Both the position numbers and the translations under genes were made by a program. This document shows, piece by piece, positions 19,572-30,638 of a stretch of DNA of 64,000 bases (position 1 is its first letter; every line of letters begins with the position of its first letter). This DNA is from Ceratopteris richardii (taxonomy: Eukaryota > Streptophyta > Polypodiopsida > Polypodiales > Pteridaceae): the NCBI GenBank assembly GCA_020310875.1, contig CM035417.1:107284779-107348778 (forward strand). Reading direction: 5' to 3'. Under the pieces are notes generated by a model. That model worked only from the letters and a program-made list of their open reading frames with translations, was not told the origin of the DNA and made no database searches.

Positions 19572-22500
19572 ATGGCAGATACGGTAGGAACTAGCTCCCA
19601 AGCAGGCACCAGCCCCCAAGTTGTGGACATTGAAAGCCTTCCGGTCGAGGAGGAATTAAAGGAATGACCAGCGGCATTAAGGGCATTACATGCCATACCG
19701 ATTCAGAATCCTCCATAGGATCACACAATGCCGGTGGGCAAAACCTCACGCTGGTTCAGTGATGTTGCGGGACCTCTGGGTGAAGGCACATACATGTGGG
19801 AGTCCGAGGTAGAATTCAATGGACGTTGGGGCAGATACCACTTCTTTACCAGGGAGTTTGAAAAGCTGGACTGAAGCCGATATGGAAGAAGGCTGGGCTC
19901 TATGATTATTTCAAGTTCCAACTACCAAAGCCCGATTTTCTAAGGTGCTCATACTTGATTAGCACCCTCACTCCAAGCAAAGACAAAAAAGGATACAGCT
20001 CCTTTGTACTCCCATCAGTCACAAGGGGCAATGAGCTGAAGCGTTTCCGCTTGACTATCAACTTGGTAAGAGAAGCTCTCGACATGAAAGGTATGCACAT
20101 TCCTACGGAGAAAGAGACTATGGTTCCAGACAATATGAAGAACAGAAATTTGACGAAATTAAAGGACATGGTCGCGATGACACCTACGATCGCCATTCAC
20201 TTACGCATGGTCATGCAACATTTCGCATTCCCCGTGCAAGAAAGGTTCACAATGCCTCCCAAAAAGATCTGGTTTAGCCTCTACTTAGCAGATGCTTTTG
20301 ATTTGACAATCAATATGCCCCACTGGATTATCAACCAAATTCATTTGGCTCATCAAAGGTGGTATAAGAAACAAAAATCTGTACTGTATGGATGCTGTGC
20401 GCTTACAAGAATTGTGTATAGATGTCTCGCATATGATGTGCCGGTGCAAAGGGCTCTCATTTGGACCAGAGCACAGGAGTTTCAATGCAGACTGTCAGCC
20501 GTAGGGCCTCCCTCAAAGAAGATGAGAGGCACCGTCCAGATGCCTTGCGCACAAGCCCGTGGTGCAACCCTAACACCTGAAACAACTCCAAGGCTTCCCA
20601 GATGGGTACAACCATTTACTATCAGGTTACCCAGGCACAACACAGATGGCCCTAACCTTGTGTTTCCACCAGTACCTACTAATCTGGAATTTCCCCACGG
20701 GTTCACTTTGGAAGATCTAACAGACGAAGAAGTTGCCAGAATCATTGAAGCTGTCAATGCGGAAGTCGAGGCAGAGCAGGGTAGTGGACAACAAACGGCT
20801 ACAGAACAACCCCAGCCAAGACAACCAGAAGTGGTGGAATTGGAGGATGATGAAGAAGAAGGCCAAGAGGATGAACAGGAAGGATTTTCTGATGAGGAGG
20901 CGCATGACTATGAGCAAGAAGTTATACAGGAGCTAGAGGGTGCCCCAACATATACAAAGGAGTTGAAAAAGCTCTACGATACCATCAACAGGGTCCAACA
21001 ACAACATAAGTTATCCCTTGCAGCAGGAAAGGCTATCATGCACCAAATCCTTGAGGAGGAAGGAGTTGACGAACAGTATCGTGCCACACTGGATATGATC
21101 TCTGATGCCTTAGGAGTACCTGAGGCAGTGCAGACGGCCCTGGCACAATCACGCAGAATGGAAAGGAGATACGGAAGACGTCCCCCACGAACAGGGAAAC
21201 AAATGAATGTATTAGGATCAGGACCACAAGGCACCCCCACAACCACGGGCACTGCACACACCGCTCATGACACCGAGGAAGCCCATACATCAAGTGCACC
21301 TCCATCACCTCCCTTACCACCTTCACCCCCACACCCGCCACATTCACCTCCCCTTACCAATGTAACAACCACCGTTACCGCCTCCGAGTCCACCGCCATG
21401 ACTGAAGCACAAACCGCCAATCAACCCACACACCCTCTCAACACCTCCTGTGTATACACCTCCACTAACACTGTAACCCTAACGGCAGCTACTGACATCC
21501 CCATTCCCCCACTCACACTTTCGGGCAGTTCACATTCACAACTGCACACACCACTGTACACATTCACCACAATCACTGCACCCACAATTCCACTATTCAC
21601 AATCACTCCCACTACTGCTTCCACCATGGATTTTATGGACATATCACCCTCCACTGCACCTCTCCCTCCCCCCATACGGCCACAATCTCCCATTCCCCCA
21701 CCACCCACTTCACCAGTTTCCAGCACCGCATTCACACTTTCCTTCCCCTTTCCCTTTCCCTCTGCACTTAACACCCTCCCTGCATCCACCCCCATTAATA
21801 ATGTATTTAATAACATGTATCAGTGCATGTCTCAGTTACAACAACACTATCAGCACCTCGATGCTCAGCATACAAGTTTATTCAGGAGTCATGAAGCATT
21901 ACAAGGAAGATTCATTGACTTAGAGCAAGAGAAGAAACAATTACAACAGCAATTTAGTGCATTGCAAGAACAACATGAGCAATTAGTGGCAAATCCACCG
22001 CAGCCAGATGCCGAAGAAAGACAACAAATGGATGATCTGCTACACTCCCAAATCACAGAGAACCTCAAGCTCCGCCGCAACATGGCTCTATTACGGAAGC
22101 ATATGTCTGCAGCCCTGGAAGAAAATAGACGGCTTCAGACACAAAATGAAGAGAACTTGGAATTAGCCATGGACGGTTCCCCACAAGAAATTGACCCGGA
22201 GAGATTTAAGGCCATTCCCTCGGACAATATGCAAATCATATTGGAAACCCATGATGATCTCCTCGAAGCCCATGCAGCCTTAGAAAAGGAAAGAGACGAA
22301 CTACGAAGGCAATTGGCAGCTCAACGAGCACCACCCAAAGAGGTCCCAACCACAGCTGACACAACTGACGAAGTAGCAACGCTCAAAGCACAACTCGAAG
22401 AGTTACAAAAGAAAGTGCTTGTGTATGAACGCCAACCCTCCCCCTTGGTAGAACCAGAACCTGAAGACCTAGTACCAATCAAAGTAGAGGAAACCTTTGA

Positions 22501-23758
22501 GGACCCGTACGTTCCGATGCCAGCACCTGGAGGCAAGCAAACAGATGAGGGCATGGACACCCTTGAAATAGAGACTCCGGAATGGATGCAGAAATTGGAA
22601 AAAGTGGCCACAACTCATGATGATAGGGTGGCAGTCCAGATAGCATCGATGTCACGCTTAGAAGAGGTGGTCATAAAATCGGACTATTTTAGGAACCTCT
22701 CTCATCACAGGTGGATCGGCACCTCCGATGACTTGTATGTTCCTTTTTGTGTCTTAATGGCGGACTATAATGCTGAAATCAAGCAGCACACCTCACGGGA
22801 ACCAACCTCTGCCACACAGTTTGCACCAGACGACATCCTAGAAAGTGCCAAGCAGGGAAATATTCGCCAACCGACTTGGAGAATTCGGCTCCTTGAAACC
22901 TACCCGGAAATGAATCGCACATGGAATAACATGCCCCTGTATATCAAGTACAATCCTTGCTACTGTCCTGTTTTCCGAAGAAGGTCGTGGCCGGAATACA
23001 CAAAGATGGTGCTGACAACCAAAGGCTGCGAGAAGTGGCTCAACTATGTCTACTTAGCACCACCTAAAGGTCAACCTACCGTAGGGTATATGATATCGAC
23101 AATTCGGCATTGGGGTGTCAGGTTCAAAAACGTACCAGATGTCATGACACAGATGTGCCTTAATATTTTTGAACTCATGATAGTCACCTTCCGGACCTTC
23201 AAGAATGTTAAGGAACCTCACCTCTCTGCGCTCGGATTCAATGAAGGCAATCAGGATCTTGTTTATGACATGAGCACAACGCCCTCTATTAATGTTGTTT
23301 ATGCATGGCATGCCCGCATCAAATACCTACCGGCCTGCTTCAAATAGACATTTGAAGAGATGTTTGTCACAGGGTTCTGGGAATATCACTCAGAGATCTT
23401 CATTCCTAGGCCCTCACATTTATTACAATTGTTTGCAGTGGAACAAGCTCTCCATTCAGACAAGTTACGTATGCCACACCCAGAGGTTCCCGGGCCGGTA
23501 GATTGGGATGCTCTACTCACAGACTTGGCCAAAGGATTGAGGATTGCCGAACATCACTTAGCGCAAGATGTCGTTGAGTACTACATCCAAAAACCCACAC
23601 AACAAGGGTCTGTCAGGGACGACAGACGCGAGAGAGGGGGGGATGTTAGCAGCAGACAAGGAACTGAAGGACTGACGAGGCATGGCAGTCAGAGAAGAGA
23701 GTCAGAAGGGAGAGAAGGCACAAGCAGACAAGGGAGTCAACGACGATCTGGCAAGTAG
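19572..23758 (+). pseudogene. ORF3 of element A: large 3' protein of unknown function, running into the 3' LTR
   Basis: The start is probably ATG 19572 (MADTVGTSSQ), but this part has a TGA near 19665, a TAG near 19710 and a frameshift between about 19870 and 19950. The main open stretch is about 19955-23347 (1,130 codons). A TAG at 23345-23347 is followed in the same frame by another 137 codons, ending at 23758 inside the 3' LTR. Visible parts are an N-terminal globular block (to about residue 190 of the main stretch) that resembles the plant-transposon-associated domain found in Athila-type 3' ORFs; an acidic segment; a Pro/Thr/Ser-rich segment (about 420-620); a long coiled coil rich in Gln, Glu and Leu (about 640-850); and a C-terminal globular block rich in Trp, Tyr and Cys. 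I see no signal peptide or membrane helix, so an Env role is not supported. A diverged relative lies at 26503-28460. Confidence 0.75.
23627..23643 (+). other. Polypurine tract of element A
   Basis: A run of purines (CGAGAGAGGGGGGGA) directly precedes the TG of the 3' LTR. It is the expected plus-strand primer. It is also inside the extended ORF3 frame, where it encodes the RERGG residues. Confidence 0.85.
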
Positions 23759-24343
23759 GCCAATAATTTTCTCCATGAAGAAGCAAGTACGAGCATTCAT
23801 GCAGATCTAGCACTAAGGCAACCCTTTAATTTTTCAAAATCCTTACACAAATTAAAAGTGATTCTCATCACTAACAACCCCTGTAAATACCATGATTCAC
23901 CTTTTTGTAGCTCCATTTTGTGCAAGCCGAGGAGTCCTCGAGCTTGAGGAGCCTTAGAAGTAGTTGCTTACCAATTTTCGTATTTTTTAGATCTCGTTTG
24001 AGCCCTCAAATAAGCCCTGGAACCTAATTTTTAACTAGGCCGGACACTAGGTCTGGACAGGGCCAAAACCTAGTCAAAAACTATAAAAAGAGCTAGAGAG
24101 CTCATTTTTGGGGGTAGATTGTAATTGAAATGAACTTGTAAGAGCTTTTTTTGAAAGAAATCTAAGAACTCCATAGCTTCTCACTCCTTGTCTTGCCGTG
24201 TGTGCGCGTGTGTGTGTATGTGTGTGCATGCTTGTGTGCTTCTCACTCACGCACTTGTGCCTCCACTTGCTCGAGGTCTTCATACCATCCTCACGTCTTC
24301 CCGGATTGACATTAAAGGAGGTGCTACTCATCACTGAGCTACA
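23644..24343 (+). repeat. 3' LTR of element A (uninterrupted, 700 bp)
   Basis: Opens TGTTAGCAGC and closes GAGCTACA, followed by GTATC. It serves as the intact reference for the split 5' LTR. The TATA box is at 24082-24090. The first 115 bases are open in the ORF3 frame. Confidence 0.95.
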
Positions 24344-24348
24344 GTATC
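24344..24348. repeat. Target-site duplication of element A, right copy (GTATC)
   Basis: Matches 197-201 exactly and marks the end of element A. Confidence 0.95.
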
Positions 24349-25700
24349 CAAGCTGGATATTTGTTGTATAAAGGAGAAGTATGTTTCACTACGGGTTCTA
24401 AGATGAGAGGGTATATTCTATATGATTGTTATGACACACTGAGTGCAGTATATCCAAGTATTAACGAGACTTATGATCTTGTTAAGCAGTAGTTTTACTG
24501 GCTTGGACTTCACAAGGTCGTGCAAGAGTATGTGCTTAAGTGCAATAAATGATAGGTCAATAAAGCTGAAAGGTTAAAGATAGGAGGACTTCTCCACCCT
24601 TTGGATATTCCCAATGGGAAATGAGAGAGTACATCTATGGATTTCACAGTAAGATTACCTAAGTCATAGAGAGGGCACAAATCAATCTAGGTAATTGTGG
24701 ATAGGTTAACCAAAATGGCTTAGTTTATTCTAACACTAAGTATAGTGAAGACAATTGAGTTGGTAGGATTGTTCAATGTAGAGAACGTATCCCGGTTATA
24801 TGGTCTTCCTTTAGACATTGTTTCTAATCGGGATAGGAAATTACAAACCATTTGTGGAGAGCAGTTTTCAAGAGGTTGGATACTAAACTTAGTATGAGTA
24901 TGGTTGATCCACAATCGGATGGGCAAACAGAAAGGGTTAACCAAATCTTAGAGGATATGCTTCGTGCATATGTAAATGAAAGGGAAACTAATTGGGAAGT
25001 GTACTTACCTATAATAGAGTTTGCATATAATAGTGCCAAGCACTTTTCCACACGGAATACTCCATTCATGCTTATGTATGGTCTTCAACCAAGAGCTCCT
25101 TATGAACTTGGTTTTCAGAATAAGAGAGTTCAGGATTCAAAAGATTCCTTGGAGGAAATGAATGATATGTTTAGAATGGCTAAAGATAGTATTAGGAAAG
25201 CTCAAGATAGAGCTACATCCTATAATAACCCTCAAAGAAGAGGAATCAACATTGAGGCAGGAGACCAAATTTATCTTAGAGTTCCTTCTAGGTCTAAAAC
25301 CATAAAAACATGAACATTTCCTAAATTATTTCCGAATTGTGGTCCATTCTTAATACTTAAGAGGATAGGTTAGATGGATTACGAGCTCCAACTTCTAGAA
25401 AATAGTCAGATCCATCCTGTATTTCATGTTAGTTGCTTAGAAACGAAATTAGGATAATGTTGCAACCTTATTCTCGATAGTGAGGTTATTCAACCTATTT
25501 TTGTTCAATCTTTTCCACATGAGCCTCAGAGCATACTTCATACTTGAGAAAAATGGATGAGGAACCATTTATATCAGGAGTATCGAGTTAAGTGAAAAGA
25601 TAGTTCAAAAGATAGTCCTCCATGGGATGAGTTAGTACCCTTCAAAGATGGTTTCCCACCTTTATGAAGAATGTCCAAGAGTCTTTCTAAAGGGAAAGAT
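24349..25700 (+). pseudogene. Gypsy B integrase and chromodomain remnant
   Basis: Translated pieces give a Gypsy integrase C-terminal half. First come a decayed zinc-finger region (FYWLGLHKVVQEYVLKCNK), then PQSDGQTERVNQILEDMLRAYV with the catalytic Glu (24852-25313 is open), then GPFLILKRIG and HPVFHVSCLE, and finally a chromodomain-like tail (EYRVK.KDSS...PPWDELVPF at about 25540-25640). Stops and frameshifts interrupt all parts. The order and the tail place it among chromoviruses. Element A inserted just upstream, in the RNase H-integrase linker. Confidence 0.8.
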
Positions 25701-25845
25701 ATGCGGAAACACTACCGAGAGATGACCATGTACACCAAGTACATGGGGTTTAGTGGGAACAACTCATATGTATATTATTTCTCATATTCATATATGCCTT
25801 CCATGACCTAGTTTGAGGACCAACCTGAACTTAAGGGGAAGGAAA

Positions 25846-25929
25846 TGTTATAACACCTCTAGGTGATAATCACCTCTAGGTTGTGTGGCCGGGAGGCAGA
25901 TCCTAGGCCTTCTCTTAATTTCAAATCAA
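25846..25929 (+). repeat. Probable start of the 3' LTR of Gypsy B, truncated
   Basis: TGTTATAACACC follows a purine-rich tract (AAGGGGAAGGAAA) about 150 bases after the chromodomain tail, as a 3' LTR should. Only about 84 bases remain before the TRIM at 25930. No second copy exists in the window to confirm it. Confidence 0.45.
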
Positions 25930-26502
25930 TGTTGGGAATTGAACTCACAACCTCCTAGCTTGCAGTATGATGGGCTAATCGCTACCCCCAAAAGCCATGG
26001 ATGAGGATTACTTTACTAATACTCTCTCTTAAGGTATGGTTAAACCATCCCCTACTAGGATTATGTGACATTCATTTTCCCTTAGACTGAGCATTGCCCT
26101 CAATGCTCACTTGTGAAACCTTCTAACTCTCTTGGACCCACTTTCCATGCATAAGGGCTTCCAACAACCTCAAACTCTAGTGTTTCGACCAAATTCGAAC
26201 ATGTCCCAGTGTCTATGAGTTCCCAAAGGCCCATACGCCTTCATTTATAGCCAATTTCACACTCACGTAGGACAAGTGCTTTTTCCAAGTGCCCACCAAA
26301 TGAGGTTCCTTACCTCCATCTTGTCGAAGTTCCTCAACCTTGCTTTAATACCAATGTTTCGAATTAAACTCACAACCTCCTAGTTAAGAGTATGATGGGC
26401 TAACCTCTAGGCCAAAAAGCCATGGATGAGTATTACTTCCTAATCTTGTTTTTTTTTTTTTTGAGGTATGGTTCAACCATCTCCTGCTAGGATTATGCGA
26501 CA
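25930..26502 (-). mobile_element. TRIM: miniature LTR retrotransposon (573 bp)
   Basis: Two direct repeats, 25930-26070 and 26355-26502, both open TGTT(G/T) on the plus strand and close with ATTATG(T/C)GACA. On the minus strand the internal end next to the right repeat reads TTGGTATTAAAGC, one or two changes from the tRNA-Met primer site. Next to the left repeat the minus strand reads purine-rich AAGGGAAAATGAA, a polypurine tract. The 284-bp interior has no ORF. LTRs of about 145 bp with PBS and PPT but no genes fit a TRIM. The flanks ATCAA and ATCTG match at three of five bases only, so the duplication is decayed or the site rearranged. Confidence 0.75.
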
Positions 26503-28460
26503 ATCTGAAAAGAAAGACCAAGTGCATGCACAATCACATTGGTTTAATGAGCTAGCTGGACCATTTGGAGAGGCTACTTATATTTGGGAGTCAAAGTGCA
26601 ATTTCAACAAAGTATGGCAAAATTTGATTTCTCCTCCAAGGAATTCGAGGAACTCTAAAATACGTTGTACTTACAAGTTATTTGGAAATCTTTTGATTTC
26701 TTAGAATATTTCAATGTTAAGTTTCCCAAACTTGATATCATGAGATGCTACTATTTGATCCAAATACCACAACATGGGATGAGTATAGATCTTCTTGGAA
26801 CCTTCATAGTCCCACCTTTATTATGTAGCCAAGAAATGAAGAAATTCATGTTTCCATGAAAATCCCCTTAGACAAGGAGACATTGATATCAGAGACCATG
26901 AAGGAGAGGGACATAGTGAAGTTCACGAAAATGGTAGCCATCACGCTAAACTTTTCAGTGCATAGCATGCAACACTTTGGATTTCTTGTACAAGATAGAT
27001 TTGCACAAATGCACAAGATGATACGGTTAAGATTATACTTGGAGGAGACAATGGGGCCCACCATCAATCTACACATCAGATTATTGAACAACTTTATGCT
27101 ACAAATACAATATGGCAATGCAACCCCATGCTCAATGAACATTGTGCTATCAAGAGGATTATTCACCAATGCCTCACTATGATGTCCCCATTAAAAAAAA
27201 TCCTCATTAGAGCACTATAATTATTCAAGAATAAGAGACTTCAGCACCAGGATGAGAGGCACAATCCCCTATATCAAACCTAGGGGTGTAGTCATGACAC
27301 CAAAAAATTCACCAACTTGGGAATGGATTGATTGAACATTCACAATCTACCTTCCAAGACCTAGCATAGGAGAAGCTTCCACAGTAGATCCATCAGACCC
27401 ACCCATTCCAAATGATTTTGATTTCATAGTAGCTAAGGGTTAGATGATTGGGATCATACCTTTGACTTTGAAGAACTCCTTCAAGGTGTTCCCTTAACAT
27501 AGTACATATTGGGTTAAAAAACGACTATGAATTAGAATGGTAGAACATAAGCATAAAGGACAACATCACACAACAGAAGAATGAGATGTGTAATAGTAAA
27601 AGGAGTAACATGCAACCAGAACTCAAGAAGAAGAGTGGTAAGAAAGGGAAGATTAAGATGAAGCAAAAGACAAGGTTACATGAAAAGTCTTGGGGTATTT
27701 ACCACCTGCCCCTCATGCATCCTCACATGTTTTTTCAATCATCCACCTATCATTCTCGTATTTGTGATAGTCACCACATATAGAAGCATGTCAGATCCAA
27801 TGGACATCTCACCCCCAATCACCATACCTCTGCCAATCCTCCCTCTACCAACATCACCTTCACTCAGAAAATCATGTTTCACTACATGCATATCTCCCTT
27901 TTCTCTTCCCATCCCCCCTACACCTTATACATTGCAAACTCCATCTACTATTGATGCATCAATAGTCAATTCCACATTAACAACCATGATAATTTGTGCC
28001 AGTCAACTAGAGGTGGAGTACAATTAGTTTTCATAGAGGAACACAACGTTACAACCTCAATCTCCTCACTTACAAGAGTGAAATTCTAATTTTGTGGATA
28101 GAAAATCCTTATTACAAGATCAATTCAACACCTTATAGATCTCACACAATCAACTAAAAGTGAAGATACAAAACATGGATCAAGAAATTATGAAAATCAT
28201 CGGAGAATATCTATGAATACAAATGGAGCATCACGCTAAGCTTGCAGGTAGTATAGCACTATTAAGACAAAATTTGGTTGTAGTGAAGGAGGAAAACCAA
28301 ATATTGCAACAAAAAAATCATGAAAACTTGGTGGAAACCATAAAAAGCATGCGAGGTGCACCTATGAGCCCTTCCCAGTTCCAGGTCATTCCTCCTAAAA
28401 GCATTCACATCATTGTAGAGGGTTATGCAACATTATTAACAACACATGACCTCCAATAAC
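26503..28460 (+). pseudogene. Decayed relative of ORF3 of element A
   Basis: Broken frames match ORF3 in order: HWFNELAGPFGEATYIWESK against RWFSDVAGPLGEGTYMWESE; EYFNVKFPKLDIMRCYYLI against DYFKFQLPKPDFLRCSYLI; 26856-27182 against the block with KETMVPDNMKNRNLTKLKD; a Pro-rich part containing MDISPP (27800); and a coiled-coil part (28223-28459) with LLRQNL...ENQILQQKNHENL against LLRKHM...ENRRLQTQNEENL. It is far more diverged than A's LTR age would allow, so it comes from another, older family member. No gag or pol of that member adjoins it. Confidence 0.8.
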
Positions 28461-28869
28461 AACAAGCAACAACACTCACACCAACTTTCTTAGTCCTTGG
28501 GTCCATTGTAACGATTTCAAAATCAGCAGAACTAACTACTCTCCAAAACTAAATATTACAACTACAAAAAAAAAGCTTCTATAGTATGAAAGACCTCCAT
28601 CACCATTGTATGTACCTGAAGCCAAAGAGACACTAGAGATTACCATAACATAGACATTCATATCATGATTTATACCTTAGATAATTTGGGATCATCTGTA
28701 TCATCTCTAGTTGAGCTATCTATACCTATTAGTCTCGACTTGTGGGACTTCCTGTATCACTTATCTTTTCTTGTATTATTTTGCTATGTGAGTGATCTTG
28801 TAATCAAAACCATAATTTCAAAATCTTATCTAGTGTAGTTAGAGAGCATAATCTAGTGGTCCCTTGATG
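28461..28869. other. No gene recognised
   Basis: AT-rich sequence after the ORF3 relative. Its first part may be the degraded C-terminal portion of that ORF, but I find no motif that supports this. No repeat shared with the rest of the window was seen. Confidence 0.4.
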
Positions 28870-30638
28870 TTTTGGCAAGAGTAGCTTTTATCCAAGATGA
28901 GGCATCATGAAGAACACTTATGAATAGATTCCAGCATCACTTTAGAGTCTCCAACAACAAGTATAGGACTTAACTCATCAACAAACACAAGTCAAGATTA
29001 ACAAGTGTAGGACTTAACTCAGATGGTGGGTTCACCTATTTTGTCTTTGTTGTGCATATGCAATATTAGAGATTTTCATCTTGCTTTGATGGCTTGCTGC
29101 TAACTCGTATGGAACACATATATCGTCTATTGGTTTAGTTTCAACTTTGATAGTGGGGCAACCAAACATATTACGTTGCAGTGTAGTTTCTTCACTTCAC
29201 TTGAGCCTACCTCTATAGGGAATACTATCACATGCGCCAACAAACCCTCTTATCCTATCATGGGAGTTGGAAAGATCATTATGACTAATGCTAATGGTAA
29301 TTCTTTTACACTTTTATATGCTTTATTTGTGCCAAGGATCCAGAAAAATATGTTATCACCTTTAGCATTAGCCAAGATTGGCCTCGTTGTGAAATTTATT
29401 GATGACAGATGTAGAGTTCATGATTTGTCAAATGGAAACGTCATCATTGCTTCTGACATTTTATGTCATGGTTTGTATAATCTTATAGACTATTAAAGAT
29501 TTGTGAGTGTTTGGCATGTGTCGTACATCATTCTCAGATGCAAAGCTTCAACATGCACATTTTGGTCATCTGAATTTTGCTAGTTTGTTATGCCTACAAA
29601 AACCTGCAATGCTCTTCGCTTTGCCTAAAATTGAGGCACCTGTCGGCTCAATTTGGGCTACTCCAAAATTGCAGCTCGTTCACAATGATGTTTGTGATTT
29701 TATGTAGAGACCCTCCTTTGGGAACGACCTTTACTTCAACACTTTTATTCATGATTTTTCCAGGCATGCATGGGTGTAACCACTAAAAGCAAAGTCCGTA
29801 GTCTTTATATGCTTCAAAATGTTTCTAGTTTTGGCTGAACATGTTTTAGCATTAAAAGTGGGAACCCTTCATTCTGATCAGGGAGGATATATTTCTTCTG
29901 GTTTTAATGCATTTTTTGGATGAATTTGGGATAAAACATCAGTCTAGAGTGGCATATACAACTCAAAAAAATGGAGTTACTGAAAGGAAGAACAGGTCAC
30001 TCCTGGACATGGCAAGGTGTATGGTCAACAGTTAGGCTTTACCACATAGTTTCTAGCTTGAGGTTGTTATGTGCGCAACATACATACTTAATATTTGTCT
30101 TATTAAAGCATTGCAGCATATCACTCTGTGTGAGGCTTGGCATGGTCGCAAGCCATCTCTTGCTCACCTATGTGTCTTTGCTTGTTTGGCATATGCAATA
30201 GTGCCTAAACAACAACATAGGAAATTGTATGATAAAGTAGTGAGATGTATTTTTGTTGGGTATAGTTATGAAAGCAAAGGCTATCGTCTGTATCATCCAT
30301 ATACTAAATGCATTTTGGTTAGCCATGATCTTGTTTTTGTGGAAGATGCAATTCAACCATTACTTTCATGTATGAAGAAGACATCAGTTAACTTAAAAGA
30401 GTTGTATGACACTTTGCTGCCTCTTTTTACATGTGGATAGTCTAGTGCTAGTCAAAATGAGCCAATTTCTCAACCTTTACAAGTTTCATGTGATGATGTA
30501 GATCAAGTTCCATTTCTAATGCAGATTTACATGATGCACTTGTTGATGAGAGAACTAATATTGCAGAGGCAAAAACTATACCAAAATGGCTGGTGCAGAC
30601 ATTATGAGATAGCAAATTAGATGCACCTCTCTCATATC
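28870..30638 (+). pseudogene. Copia D, 5' part: protease and integrase remnant
   Basis: A protease begins near 29145 (FDSGATKHIT) and runs through 29176-29496. The integrase follows from 29507 with HFGHLNFASLL, a decayed HNDV core start, LHSDQGGYIS, and the C-terminal block GRKPSLAHLCVFACLAYAIVP...KCIFVGY-like (30069-30440). A linker typical of the region before RT (AKTIPKWLVQTL.DSKLDAPLSY) ends at the Copia E1 insertion. Stops and frameshifts are frequent, so it is non-functional. Its RT continues at 36300. Confidence 0.8.

Larger units (their letters stand above)
202..24343 (+). mobile_element. Element A: large Ty3/Gypsy LTR retrotransposon (Athila/Tat-like) with nested insertions
   Basis: The element is complete, with two 700-bp LTRs (202-1732 interrupted, and 23644-24343), a tRNA-Asp type primer site, a polypurine tract and a perfect 5-bp target duplication GTATC. 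Its order is leader, gag, ORF2, PR-RT-RH-H2C2-IN, second retropepsin-like domain, ORF3, 3' LTR. The RT motifs, the tRNA-Asp primer, the lack of a chromodomain and the extra 3' ORF point to the Athila/Tat branch and not the chromoviruses; this is my reading, not a tree. Two later insertions (881-1706 and 9414-15857) split it, and without them it is about 16.9 kb. The LTRs differ at about 7 sites by eye, so it is young. The pol and ORF3 frames nevertheless carry several stops and a frameshift, so this copy is probably not autonomous. Confidence 0.95.

Noticed and set aside
21421..21816. Minus-strand 131-codon Gly/Val-rich frame
   Set aside because: It is the antisense of the Pro/Thr-rich part of ORF3; low-complexity coding DNA opens such frames by chance.
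19955..23347. ORF3 as a retroviral-type envelope
   Set aside because: Position fits an Env-like ORF, but I see no signal peptide, transmembrane helix or cleavage site, so only 'unknown 3' ORF' is supported.
25930..26502. Two tRNA-derived SINEs on the minus strand
   Set aside because: The repeated part has a tRNA-like look around GAATT(G/A)AACTCACAACC, but the two copies are direct repeats with TG...CA ends and a primer site and polypurine tract inside, which fits a TRIM better.
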